Assembly (NCBI RefSeq): GCF_024105635.1
Contig: NZ_WYDQ01000001.1
Location: 3,906,501-3,970,500, forward strand
Direction: 5' to 3'
DNA from: Oceanicola sp. 502str15
GTDB lineage: Bacteria > Pseudomonadota > Alphaproteobacteria > Rhodobacterales > Rhodobacteraceae
Length of the DNA: 64,000 nt
Position numbers and translations under genes: made by a program. Every line of letters starts with the position of its first letter. Within the stretch, counting starts at the first letter, position 1. Below, in pieces: positions 43,491 to 51,382 of this stretch. The notes under the pieces were generated by a model. The model worked only from the letters and a program-made list of their open reading frames with translations, searched no databases and was not told the origin of the DNA.

Positions 43491-43522
43491 GATTTCCCTG
43501 TTCCTGAGGGAACAGGGAAATC
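43491..43522. repeat. Perfect 14-bp hairpin with CAGGGAA core
   Basis: GATTTCCCTGTTCC (43491-43504) and GGAACAGGGAAATC (43509-43522) are perfect inverted copies around TGAG. Further GGAACAGGGAA (43530s) and CAACAGGGATT (43570s) copies follow. REP-like elements or relics of a mobile element's end are possible. Confidence 0.85.
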
Positions 43523-43583
43523 TGAGCAGAGGAACAGGGAACGACCAGCTAAGAACAGCGAAGAAATCAAGAGCAACAGGGAT

Positions 43584-44405
43584 TCACCGAAACCCCGGCA
43601 TATTCGGGTCTGTACCATGACCGTTATCGGAACCTTCCTCGGTCAGCTCAACCTGAAGCAAAGTGACCGCGTGGCCGTTTTGGCCAACGCGTGTCTGCTC
43701 CCACATGTCGAGTTCCGACTGGCCAGTCCATGCCATGGAGTGGGTTTCGACCATCTCAGTGAACCCTGTAGAACCGTTCCGTCCGGCCCGGTGTGCGGCG
43801 GTCGTTTTGGGAACCGGGTCGCCCTTCTGCAACGTGACGAACGGAAAGCCGAAACTCCGGACCACGTAGCGGACTTGGCCATGGAGGCTCCAGACCGCAG
43901 CGAGCGCCTCGTCCCTCACCTCTACCAGCCTGCGAACTGAGACCTCCAGGCTGATGTCGAGTGCATCCCGGATCCTTTGGGCCTCCCGCAGATCCGGGTC
44001 ATGCGACAACAGATCGGCCACATACCGCGCGGGCGCCAGGAGGTCCGCTGCAAAACGGTTGGCCTCTGACTCCTGGCGTTGATGGTGCCTGGTTTGTCGG
44101 GTTTCTCGAAGGTCGACCGCTTGGCAAAGGAATCCTGTCTCCCCGGACAGCTCATGCCGTTCGAGCAGGAAATGCCCGAGTTCATGTGCCACTGTGAAGC
44201 GGGCACGCCGACTGCCATGGCGGGTGTTTGCGAGGATCGCGCCGCGGCTCCGAACCCGGTCGGTCAGCAGCATTCCCTCGAAGCCGTCAAACCTTTCGCA
44301 ACGGACCTCCCCGATGTCGAGTTTCCGGGCGATTTCGACGATGGGAACTGAGCAGGTCGGCAAGTCGAGCTGGCCGTGGATTCCTTGCGCCAGCCTTTCC
44401 GGCAC
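43584..44405 (-). CDS. ImmA/IrrE-family metallopeptidase
   Basis: A 273-aa protein from GTG 44405. It has the gluzincin motif HELGH in RFTVAHELGHFLLERHELSG near residue 72, with a later acidic metal ligand in RQESEANRFAADLLAPARYV. ImmA/IrrE peptidases cut or relieve XRE-type repressors, and the XRE gene lies just upstream in the same direction, 40 bases away. The last 90 residues are specific to this protein. It probably controls induction of the surrounding island. Confidence 0.87.
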   Translation of the reverse strand: MPERLAQGIHGQLDLPTCSVPIVEIARKLDIGEVRCERFDGFEGMLLTDRVRSRGAILANTRHGSRRARFTVAHELGHFLLERHELSGETGFLCQAVDLRETRQTRHHQRQESEANRFAADLLAPARYVADLLSHDPDLREAQRIRDALDISLEVSVRRLVEVRDEALAAVWSLHGQVRYVVRSFGFPFVTLQKGDPVPKTTAAHRAGRNGSTGFTEMVETHSMAWTGQSELDMWEQTRVGQNGHAVTLLQVELTEEGSDNGHGTDPNMPGFR

Positions 44406-44445
44406 ATGGATGTCAGTCAGGGTAATCCGGTCGAGCTTCGGGATA

Positions 44446-44775
44446 CTAAGGCACCTTCGGTTCAGAAGACTTCATGGTCTCGATCATCTGCTCGATGATC
44501 CCGCGGTCTCGCTCGCTGAGGCTGCCCAGATCGCGGTGAATGCGATCGACCTGGAGCTCGTCCCTGTTCGGCTCGCTGGCCTGCCCGGTCAGAACGTCGA
44601 TGCTCACGCCGTAGTGGTCGGCAAGCTTGCGCACCAGCTCGAAGCTCGGGTTGCGGCTGCGCCCCTTCTCCAACTCCCAGACATGCGCCTTGGACACCTC
44701 GACCGCGTTCGCAACCTGCTGCAGGGACTCACCGGTCTTCTGCCGCAGGCTGAACAGCTTTTCTCCGATGCTCAT
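44446..44775 (-). CDS. XRE-family HTH regulator
   Basis: A 109-aa repressor-like protein. The HTH is KLFSLRQKTGESLQQVANAVEVSKAHVWELEKGRSRNPSFELVRKLADHYGV (residues 7-58). The C-terminal tail SERDRGIIEQMIETMKS is helical and probably used for dimerisation. It forms an operon with the ImmA/IrrE peptidase, the classic repressor/anti-repressor pair of mobile elements. It is divergent from the methyltransferase gene and likely represses it. Confidence 0.9.
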   Translation of the reverse strand: MSIGEKLFSLRQKTGESLQQVANAVEVSKAHVWELEKGRSRNPSFELVRKLADHYGVSIDVLTGQASEPNRDELQVDRIHRDLGSLSERDRGIIEQMIETMKSSEPKVP

Positions 44776-44905
44776 CGGCCCCTCCGTCTGATCTGGCAGT
44801 CATGGGTATATGCCCCAGTTTGACGAATGGCCAGTCGTAAGATACATCATACTGATGAGGCAGGTCAGTCGTTTCTGCCACCGAGCAGTGCAAAGGAGGC
44901 CCAAA

Positions 44906-46207
44906 ATGGCCCAACAGAATATCGAGATGATCGCTATTGGCGATCTCACCCCTTGGGCAGCGAATGCTCGAACCCATTCGAAGAAGCAGGTCCGGCAGAT
45001 CGCCGACAGTATCGGGACCTTCGGGTGCACCAACCCGGTGCTGATCGACGAGCGGCGACGCATCCTTGCGGGCCATGGCCGGGTTGCGGCCGCACAGCTG
45101 CTCGGCTGGACCGAGGTTCCGTGCCTTCGCATCGAGCACATGAGCGAGGCGGAGAAGCGGGCCTACGTGCTGGCCGACAACAAGCTGGCGCTGAATGCGG
45201 GCTGGGACGACGACTTGCTGGCGGCCGAACTCGGTGCGCTGATGTCTGAGGACCTCGACTTCGACATCGGGGTGACCGGCTTCTCGATCCCGGAGATCGA
45301 CAACCTGCTGGAGACCGTCGCGCCCGAGGAGGACGGGGCGCCGGAGGATGACCTACTGCCGGAGGCCGCGCCCCGGCGGGTCACCCCCGGGGATGTCTGG
45401 CAGCTCGGGCGGCACCGCCTGGTCTGCGGGGATGCGCTGGACGCGGAGACAGTGTCAGCGTTGATGCGCGGGGAGCAGGCCCGGATGGTGTTCTGTGACC
45501 CGCCCTACAACGTGAAGATCGATGGGCACGTCGGCAACTCCGGCAAGATCCAGCACCGGGAGTTCGCAATGGCTTCGGGCGAGATGAGTGAGCCGGAGTT
45601 CACGGCCTTCCTCCGCAGAGCCTTCCAGCACCTGGCCGAACACAGTGTCGATGGCTCCATCCACTTCCTCTGCATGGACTGGCGCCACATGGCCGAGATG
45701 CTTGCGGCGGGGCAGGGGGTCTACGACGAGCTTAAGAACCTGATCGTCTGGGCCAAGGACAACGGCGGGATGGGGAGTTTCTACCGCTCTCTCCACGAGC
45801 TCATCTTCGTGTTCAAGAAGGGCAGGGCGCCACACATCAACACCTTCGAGCTCGGTCAGCACGGGCGCTACCGGACAAATGTCTGGGAGTATCGCGGGGT
45901 GAACTCCCGCCATGCGGGCCGCATGGAAGAGCTGGCGCTGCATCCCACTGTGAAGCCGGTGCAGATGATCGCCGATGCGATCCGCGATGTCTCGGGACGG
46001 GGGGACATCGTGCTCGACATCTTCGGTGGGTCAGGCTCGACCCTCATTGCTGCCGAAAAGACGGGGCGTCGGGGATACCTTTGCGAGCTGGACCCGATCT
46101 ACTGCGACCGGATCCTGGCGCGTTGGGAAACCTTCGCGAAGGACGAGGCGGAGCAACTGGTCTGCGGCTGGTCTGCCAAGCCCGATCTGAAGGTTGCGGC
46201 CGAATGA
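44906..46207 (+). CDS. ParB-domain / site-specific DNA methyltransferase fusion
   Basis: A 433-aa protein from ATG 44906 (AAAGGAGG upstream). The N-terminal ParB/Srx-like domain contains NARTHSKKQVRQIADSIGTFGCTNPVLIDERRRILAGHGRVAAAQLLG and VLADNKLALNAGWDD. The C-terminal N6-adenine/N4-cytosine methyltransferase domain has DPPY (MVFCDPPYNVKIDG) before the SAM motif (VLDIFGGSGSTLIAAEKTGRRGYLCELDP). That motif order indicates the beta class. No restriction enzyme is nearby. Such fusions are typical of prophages and ICEs of alphaproteobacteria. It is followed with overlap by a DUF5681 gene. Confidence 0.9.
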   Translation: MAQQNIEMIAIGDLTPWAANARTHSKKQVRQIADSIGTFGCTNPVLIDERRRILAGHGRVAAAQLLGWTEVPCLRIEHMSEAEKRAYVLADNKLALNAGWDDDLLAAELGALMSEDLDFDIGVTGFSIPEIDNLLETVAPEEDGAPEDDLLPEAAPRRVTPGDVWQLGRHRLVCGDALDAETVSALMRGEQARMVFCDPPYNVKIDGHVGNSGKIQHREFAMASGEMSEPEFTAFLRRAFQHLAEHSVDGSIHFLCMDWRHMAEMLAAGQGVYDELKNLIVWAKDNGGMGSFYRSLHELIFVFKKGRAPHINTFELGQHGRYRTNVWEYRGVNSRHAGRMEELALHPTVKPVQMIADAIRDVSGRGDIVLDIFGGSGSTLIAAEKTGRRGYLCELDPIYCDRILARWETFAKDEAEQLVCGWSAKPDLKVAAE

Positions 46208-46905
46208 GCGGGGCAGGCAAGAAGGGACCGGGGGAGCAGCTCGTGCCGGTCGCACAGGCAAGTTATGAAGTCGGCTACGGCAAGCCGCCGAAGCACGGCC
46301 AGTTCCAGCCGGGGCAATCGGGCAATCCGAAAGGGCGGCCGCGTGGTGCGAAGAACAAGCGGCCCGGTCTCCACGAAGAACGGTTGAAGGACATCATCCT
46401 CGACGAGGCCTACCGTGGCATCACGGTCCGTGACGGCGCCCGCAACGTGACAATCCCGATGGCCCAGGCGATTGTCCGCGCCATGGCCGTCAACGCGGCC
46501 AAGGGCCAGCACCGATCACAGCGCCTCTTTGCGGAATTGCTTGCCGCCACCGAAACCTCCCGCAAGCAGCTGCACGATGCCTACTTCGACAAGGCGCTGA
46601 CCTACAAGCTGGAGTGGGAGGCGGAACTGCGCCGCCGCGAAACGCTGGGCATCACCTATCTGCCGGAGCCGATCCCGCACCCCGACCAGATCGTTCTCGA
46701 CATGCGCGAAGGCACCGTCCGGATCACCGGGCCGATGACACGGGAAGACAAGGCGCTCTATGACCGATGGCAAGCCGACGTGCCGAAGATCCGGGAGGCG
46801 GTGGAGGAACTGAAGGTGGCGCTGGAGGACGAGGAGGACCCGCAGGAGCGGGCGGAGATCAAAAGGCACATCAGACTTGGGGAGAGAATGTTGGAACCCC
46901 GGTAG
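46204..46905 (+). CDS. DUF5681 domain-containing protein
   Basis: A 233-aa protein with the DUF5681 signature GQFQPGQSGNPKGRPRGAKNK near residue 36. A charged helical C-terminus follows (IREAVEELKVALEDEEDPQERAEIKRHI). In my knowledge of phage-like regions this family lies between ParB-methyltransferases and large-terminase genes, but here nothing phage-like follows. It starts within the methyltransferase stop (ATGA). It is the last gene of the island; the function is unknown. Confidence 0.85.
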   Translation: MSGAGKKGPGEQLVPVAQASYEVGYGKPPKHGQFQPGQSGNPKGRPRGAKNKRPGLHEERLKDIILDEAYRGITVRDGARNVTIPMAQAIVRAMAVNAAKGQHRSQRLFAELLAATETSRKQLHDAYFDKALTYKLEWEAELRRRETLGITYLPEPIPHPDQIVLDMREGTVRITGPMTREDKALYDRWQADVPKIREAVEELKVALEDEEDPQERAEIKRHIRLGERMLEPR

Positions 46906-47132
46906 CCTTCGCATGGGTTGGCGCTCAAAACCTTCATGTGATGATCAGCCCAATGAGATTGGCTCGGCCAGGATCAATTGAACGATCTGTCGGGCGGAAA
47001 TGTAGGATGCATCCCACCCAGCAATGAACGGTTCCGCTTTCGTCTCTGCGCGATCAGAATCCAATCCGCTTGCAAGAAGAATCATGGCCGGCGGTTGGGC
47101 TTCATAATCGAGAAATGGACGGACGCGTCGGT
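46906..47132. other. Gap between island and HxlR gene
   Basis: About 227 bases with lower GC than the flanks. No gene, tRNA or attachment repeat could be recognised. It may contain the right end of the island. Confidence 0.4.
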
Positions 47133-47504
47133 TCAGGAGCTCGTCAGACGATCAGGAAGGCTCTCGCTCCATTTCCGCAGCTCGTCCAGGAAACGAAGCG
47201 CCGTGCGCCCCAGGTCGGTGATCTCGTACTGAACCGAAACCGGGGCCGTGTCCATCACCCTGCGCGTGACCAGTTCCTGCGCTTCGAGTTGGCGCAGCCG
47301 TTCGGCGATCATCTTCTTCGAGGCGCCGCCGACCATCCGGGCAAGGTCGTTGAACCGAACCGGCCCGTCCTTGACATGCCACAGGATCGACCCGGTCCAT
47401 TTGCCCCCGATAATCCGCATCCCGCGCTCGATGGCACAGGGCTCCAGGCAGGCGTCATGCACATGTCTGCGCCCCTCTTTGTCTTCCTCAACGCGTGCCT
47501 CCAC
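47133..47504 (-). CDS. HxlR-family transcriptional regulator
   Basis: A 123-aa MarR-like winged-helix protein of the HxlR group. CAIERGMRIIGGKWTGSILWHVKDGPVRFNDLARMVGG, SKKMIAERLRQLEAQELVTRRV and VQYEITDLGRTALRFLDEL are the characteristic blocks. Cys residues at DACLEPCAIERG (about 19 and 23) could sense electrophiles or oxidants, as in YodB/HypR-type members. It is divergent from the mdaB operon, with direct-repeat elements in between. Confidence 0.9.
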   Translation of the reverse strand: MEARVEEDKEGRRHVHDACLEPCAIERGMRIIGGKWTGSILWHVKDGPVRFNDLARMVGGASKKMIAERLRQLEAQELVTRRVMDTAPVSVQYEITDLGRTALRFLDELRKWSESLPDRLTSS

Positions 47505-47540
47505 GACAGATCCTCCTCTCGCCGGCCCAGGTTACCAAAA

Positions 47541-47568
47541 GTATACTGGTTGTTTTTCGTATCTGGTG
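47541..47568. promoter_or_regulatory. Direct repeats in the HxlR/mdaB promoter
   Basis: GTATACTGGT (47541-47550) and GTATCTGGTG (47559-47568) repeat GTAT(A)CTGGT with 18-base spacing, about two helical turns. This is a plausible HxlR-binding site controlling both divergent genes. Confidence 0.45.
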
Positions 47569-47635
47569 TGCTCAATTTCATGTCGAGCGTGCCGCCTGTC
47601 AAGCGGCGCGAAACCTGAAAGCAAGGACGAAACCG

Positions 47636-48244
47636 ATGAGCAAGATCCTGATCCTGAACGGTGCACAACCATATCCCTTCGCGCCCGGCGGCTTGAACGC
47701 GACACTCGCGAGCCGGGCGAAAGACCGTCTTGAGGCGCAAGGCCACGACGTGCGCCTGACCACCGTGGCCGAAGGCTATGACGTGGAGGCCGAAGTCGAA
47801 AATCACCGCTGGGCCGATACCGTGATCATGCAGTTTCCGGTGAACTGGATGGGGGTGCCGTGGTCGTTCAAGAAATACATGGATGAGGTCTATACCGTCG
47901 GCATGGACGGGCGGCTCTGCGCCGGTGACGGCCGCACCGCCGAGGCGCCCAAGTCCAACTACGGAATGGGCGGCACGCTTTCGGGCACGCGCTACATGAT
48001 CTCAGCCACGTTCAATGCACCGCGCGAGGCCTTCGATGATCCCGAAGAGCCGTTCTTCGAAGGGTTGTCGATGGATGACCTGCTGCGCCCGGTCCACCTC
48101 AATGCGAAGTTCTTCGGCATGGCACCGCTACCGAGCTTCGGGGCCTTCGACGTGATGAAGAACCCGGAGGTGAGCGCCGATCTCGTCCGGTTTGACGCGC
48201 ATCTGGATGCCATCTTCGCGGAGGCTGACCATGTCGCAGCCTGA
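47636..48244 (+). CDS. mdaB: NAD(P)H:quinone oxidoreductase, MdaB type
   Basis: A 202-aa flavodoxin-fold quinone reductase from ATG 47636. ILILNGAQPYPFAPGGLNATLASRA is the MdaB N-terminus. QFPVNWMGVPWSFKKYMDEVYTVG is the family block, with GMGGTLSGTRYMISATFNAP further on. It reduces quinones by two electrons and protects against redox cycling. It is first gene of an operon under HxlR control and overlaps the GST gene by 14 bases. Confidence 0.9.
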   Translation: MSKILILNGAQPYPFAPGGLNATLASRAKDRLEAQGHDVRLTTVAEGYDVEAEVENHRWADTVIMQFPVNWMGVPWSFKKYMDEVYTVGMDGRLCAGDGRTAEAPKSNYGMGGTLSGTRYMISATFNAPREAFDDPEEPFFEGLSMDDLLRPVHLNAKFFGMAPLPSFGAFDVMKNPEVSADLVRFDAHLDAIFAEADHVAA

Positions 48245-48932
48245 TATCGTCCTCTACACCGCCAACACGATGAACGGGTGGAAGCCGCTCATCTTTCTCC
48301 ACGAGGCTGAGATCGAGTACGAGTTGGTCAATGTCGACTTCTCGAAGAAGGAGCAGCACGCCCCCGACTACGTGAAGATGAACCCCAACGGAAAGATCCC
48401 GACCATCTGGGACCGGGCGGAGGGCCGCGCCGTTTTCGAGAGCGGCGCGATCCTGTGGCACCTGGCCGAGAAATACGGGCGGTTCCTGTCCTCCGATCCT
48501 GTGGAGCGGTCCGAAACACTGCAATGGCTGTTCTTCCAGGTTGGCCATATCGGCCCGATCATGGGGCAAGCGATGTTCTTCCAGCGCATCGCCAAGCCCA
48601 ATGGCGATGAGGTGCCCTACGCCATCAGCCGCTACGTGACCGAAAGCCGCCGCTTGCTGGAGGTGCTGGATACCCGGCTCAAAGGGCGCGACTGGATGGT
48701 GGGGGGCGAGATGTCCATTGCCGACATCGCAACCTACCCCTGGGCGCGCAGCTATTTCTGGGCAACGGTCGAGGTTGAAGGCTTACCCAACCTCCAGGCC
48801 TGGTTCGACCGACTCGATGCGATGCCGAGAGTGCAGGAGGCCCTGCATCTGCCAGAGCCGCGTCCTTCGGCCTTCGGCAAGGGCGACATCGACGCCGCCG
48901 CTTCGGCCAATGCCGCCCGGTTCAAGGCGTGA
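48231..48932 (+). CDS. Glutathione S-transferase, Nu-class-like
   Basis: A 233-aa GST. The thioredoxin-fold N-terminus YTANTMNGWKPLIFLHEAEIEYELVNVDFSKKEQHAPDY has the Thr/Asn-type active site of YghU/YfcG relatives. The glutathione-binding MNPNGKIPTIWD and FESGAILWHLAEKYGRFL segments follow. The helical C-terminal domain carries the SIADIATYPW motif. It probably has disulfide reductase or conjugating activity on quinones/epoxides made or met by its operon partners. Confidence 0.9.
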   Translation: MSQPDIVLYTANTMNGWKPLIFLHEAEIEYELVNVDFSKKEQHAPDYVKMNPNGKIPTIWDRAEGRAVFESGAILWHLAEKYGRFLSSDPVERSETLQWLFFQVGHIGPIMGQAMFFQRIAKPNGDEVPYAISRYVTESRRLLEVLDTRLKGRDWMVGGEMSIADIATYPWARSYFWATVEVEGLPNLQAWFDRLDAMPRVQEALHLPEPRPSAFGKGDIDAAASANAARFKA

Positions 48933-48936
48933 GACC

Positions 48937-49578
48937 ATGACACTCCGTGTGGATATCGTCTCGGATGTGGTCTGCCCCTGGTGCGTGGTCGGTTATCACC
49001 AGTTGGCCGGGGCCGCAGAACAGACCGGCATAGAGCTTGACGTGCATTGGCACCCATTCGAATTGAACCCGCAGATGGCCCCCGAGGGCGAGAACCTTCG
49101 GGACCATCTGGCAGCCAAATACGGCACAACGCCGGAGGGGTCCCGCAAGGCGCGGGCGCGGTTGACCGAGCTGGGCGCGGCCCTCGGGTTCGAGTTCAAC
49201 TACGCCGACGACATGCGGATGGTGAACACCTTCCGCGCCCACCAGCTGATCGACTGGGCCGGGGAGCACGGCAAGGCGCACGACATGAAGCTGGCGCTCT
49301 TCGCCGCCTTCTTCACCCGCCGCGAAGACCTGAATGACACCGAGGTGCTGGCAAAGGTCGCAGGCCGCATCGGTCTCGACCGCGATGCAGCACTGGCCGT
49401 GCTGGAGAGCGGTGCCTTGGCGAAAGACGTCCGCGACAGCGAGCAGTTCTGGACGTCGCGCGGCATCACCGGCGTTCCGGCGATGCTCTTCGAGCGCCAG
49501 TACCTCATGACCGGCGCACAGGGGGAAGAGACCTACGCCCGCATACTGCAGGAGCTGGCAAGCACCCGATCTGCGTGA
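48937..49578 (+). CDS. DsbA-family oxidoreductase, FrnE type
   Basis: A 213-aa protein with the DsbA/FrnE fold. The CPWC redox motif is in VDIVSDVVCPWCVVGYHQL (Cys about 12 and 15), a helical insertion follows, and cis-Pro is in SRGITGVPAMLFERQYLMTGAQGEE. There is no signal peptide, so it is cytoplasmic like FrnE, which is linked to stress tolerance and polyketide isomerisation. It starts four bases after the GST stop. Confidence 0.88.
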   Translation: MTLRVDIVSDVVCPWCVVGYHQLAGAAEQTGIELDVHWHPFELNPQMAPEGENLRDHLAAKYGTTPEGSRKARARLTELGAALGFEFNYADDMRMVNTFRAHQLIDWAGEHGKAHDMKLALFAAFFTRREDLNDTEVLAKVAGRIGLDRDAALAVLESGALAKDVRDSEQFWTSRGITGVPAMLFERQYLMTGAQGEETYARILQELASTRSA

Positions 49579-49604
49579 AACGCGTACAAACCAGGGAGGA
49601 GAGA

Positions 49605-50594
49605 ATGAGCAAGGCACAAGTGATCCACCGCCTCGGACCGCCGGACGTCATGCAATGGGAGGACTGGCATGTGCCCGACCCGGGCCCGGGAGAGGTGCGG
49701 CTGCGGCACACCGCGGTCGGCGTCAACTTTGCCGACACCTACCACCGGGGCGGCATCTCGCATCCCTGGAAGGTGGATGAGCCTCCGGTGGTGATCGGCT
49801 TCGAGGGCGTGGGCGTAGTCGAAGGCGTCGGTGCGGGCGTCACCGGGTTCAAAACGGGCGACCGCGTGGCCTACGGGATCCCGCCCCTGTGGTCATATTC
49901 CGAGGTTCGCAACTACCCCGCCGACAAGCTGCTGCACATGCCGGAAGGTCTGGACGACAAGCAAGTTGCCGCGCTGCTGATGAAGGGCATGACCGCGCAT
50001 TACCTGCTGCATCGAACCTATGCCGTGCAGCCCGGCGACACGATCCTCGTGCATGCAGCCGCGGGCGGCATGGGGTTGATCCTGTGCCAGTGGGCCAAGG
50101 CGCTCGGCGCAACCGTCGTGGGCACGGTCTCGACCGAGGAAAAGGCCGAGGTCGCCCGCGCGGCAGGCTGCGATTTCCCGGTGGTCCGCGCGCAGCAGAG
50201 CTTCGTCGAGGTGGTTCGCGATGTCACCGACGGCGAAGGCTGCGCCGTGGTCTACGAGGCCATCGGCAAGGACACGCTGCAACACAGCCTCGACAGCCTG
50301 CGCCTCATGGGGGTCTGCGCGGCCTACGGGCACGTTTCAGGCCCGCCCGACCCGGTGGACATCATCCAGGACCTCGGGCGGCGCGGCTCGCTCTTCATCA
50401 CCCGCCCGGCGATCATGCACTACGTCGCCAAGCGCTCGGATCTAGAATGGACCGCGCGAGATCTGTTCAAGGCCATCGGCGACGGCATACTCGATGCCAA
50501 CATCAACTACGAGTACCCGCTCAAGGACGCGGTCAAGGCGCATCAGGCCATCGAATCCGGCAAAACGCTGGGCGCGACCGTCCTGATCCCATGA
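49605..50594 (+). CDS. Zinc-type quinone oxidoreductase (QOR family)
   Basis: A 329-aa MDR-superfamily NADPH:quinone reductase. The N-terminal catalytic domain has VGVNFADTYHRGG and PPVVIGFEGVGVVEGVG. NADPH is bound by TILVHAAAGGMGLILCQWAKALGATVVGTVST (AAxGGxG). It lacks the zinc ligands of alcohol dehydrogenases, as expected for QOR. It reduces quinones or enones. It overlaps the HAD gene by four bases. Confidence 0.9.
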   Translation: MSKAQVIHRLGPPDVMQWEDWHVPDPGPGEVRLRHTAVGVNFADTYHRGGISHPWKVDEPPVVIGFEGVGVVEGVGAGVTGFKTGDRVAYGIPPLWSYSEVRNYPADKLLHMPEGLDDKQVAALLMKGMTAHYLLHRTYAVQPGDTILVHAAAGGMGLILCQWAKALGATVVGTVSTEEKAEVARAAGCDFPVVRAQQSFVEVVRDVTDGEGCAVVYEAIGKDTLQHSLDSLRLMGVCAAYGHVSGPPDPVDIIQDLGRRGSLFITRPAIMHYVAKRSDLEWTARDLFKAIGDGILDANINYEYPLKDAVKAHQAIESGKTLGATVLIP

Positions 50595-51310
50595 GCCTGT
50601 CCGGAATCAAGGCCTTGACCTTCGACACTGGGGGCACCGTGCTCGACTGGCACACCGGCTTCCGCGAGGCCTTCGCGGAGGCCGGCCGGCGCCACGAGAT
50701 CGACCGCGACTGGGGCCAAGTGGCGAACAGGTTTCGCCGCCTGTCGATGGAAATGATGCTCAATCTCGGAAGCGATGGGCCGCCCGGATACAATTTCGAC
50801 GAAGCCCATGCGCTCAGTCTCGAGACCTTGTTGCGCGAAGAGGCGCTTGAGGCCTTCGGCGATGCTGATCGCCGCCGCATCGCCTGGCAGGCCCCCCATC
50901 GCCTCTCGGCTTGGCCAGATGTCCGCGACGGCCTCGCCGCACTGCGCGACCGTTACATCGTTGCCTCCTTCACGCTGCTGTCCTACCGGCTGGTCATCGA
51001 CACCTCGCGGCACAACGGGCTGACCTGGGATGCGGTGCTCTCCTGCGAGGGGCTTGGTATGTACAAGCTCCTGCCGCAAGCCTACCAGCGCGCGGCGAAA
51101 ATGCTGCAACTGCCGCCAGAGGCCTGCCTGATGGTGGCCTGCCATCCTTTCGACTTGGATGCGGCGGCCCAGGTCGGGTTCCGCACCGCGCTGGTGCGGC
51201 GGCCTGTCGAGTGGGGCGCGGATGCGTCAGGGCAGGCCCCATTGCCGCCGCCGGGAACCTACGACCTGGAGGTCGGCAGCTTTACCGAGCTCTCGGAGGC
51301 ACTGACCTAG
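50591..51310 (+). CDS. HAD-superfamily hydrolase, haloacid dehalogenase-like
   Basis: A 239-aa type-II-dehalogenase-like HAD protein. The nucleophile Asp is in ALTFDTGGTVLDWHTG, the Lys in GLGMYKLLPQAYQRA and the acidic motif in MVACHPFDLDAAAQVGF. Two marks of true L-2-haloacid dehalogenases differ. The DxYGT Tyr is Gly, and the usual SNG motif reads ASFTLLSYRLV. Dehalogenation is therefore doubtful, and another small phosphate or ester substrate is possible. It is last gene of the HxlR-controlled operon. Confidence 0.83.
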   Translation: MSLSGIKALTFDTGGTVLDWHTGFREAFAEAGRRHEIDRDWGQVANRFRRLSMEMMLNLGSDGPPGYNFDEAHALSLETLLREEALEAFGDADRRRIAWQAPHRLSAWPDVRDGLAALRDRYIVASFTLLSYRLVIDTSRHNGLTWDAVLSCEGLGMYKLLPQAYQRAAKMLQLPPEACLMVACHPFDLDAAAQVGFRTALVRRPVEWGADASGQAPLPPPGTYDLEVGSFTELSEALT

Positions 51311-51382
51311 CTGCCACGGCAGCGCAGTAGAGGAATAACCCGGATACCCTTGATCGGGCCCGGAGCCAATACAGGCCAGCGT

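Larger units (their letters stand above)
42912..43583. other. Non-coding stretch with decayed DNA and CAGGGAA repeats
   Basis: No gene is supported. Open frames on both strands here lack recognisable domains and have composition unlike their neighbours. The right half holds a cluster of CAGGGAA-type palindromes (listed separately). The left half may be further recombinase remains. Confidence 0.5.

Noticed and set aside
43381-43590. CAGGGAA repeats considered as a CRISPR array
   Set aside because: Repeats are short, palindromic, of differing lengths and irregularly spaced; there are no cas genes.
46906-47132. tRNA or attachment site at the right edge of the island
   Set aside because: No cloverleaf-like sequence or direct repeat matching the left side could be found by eye.
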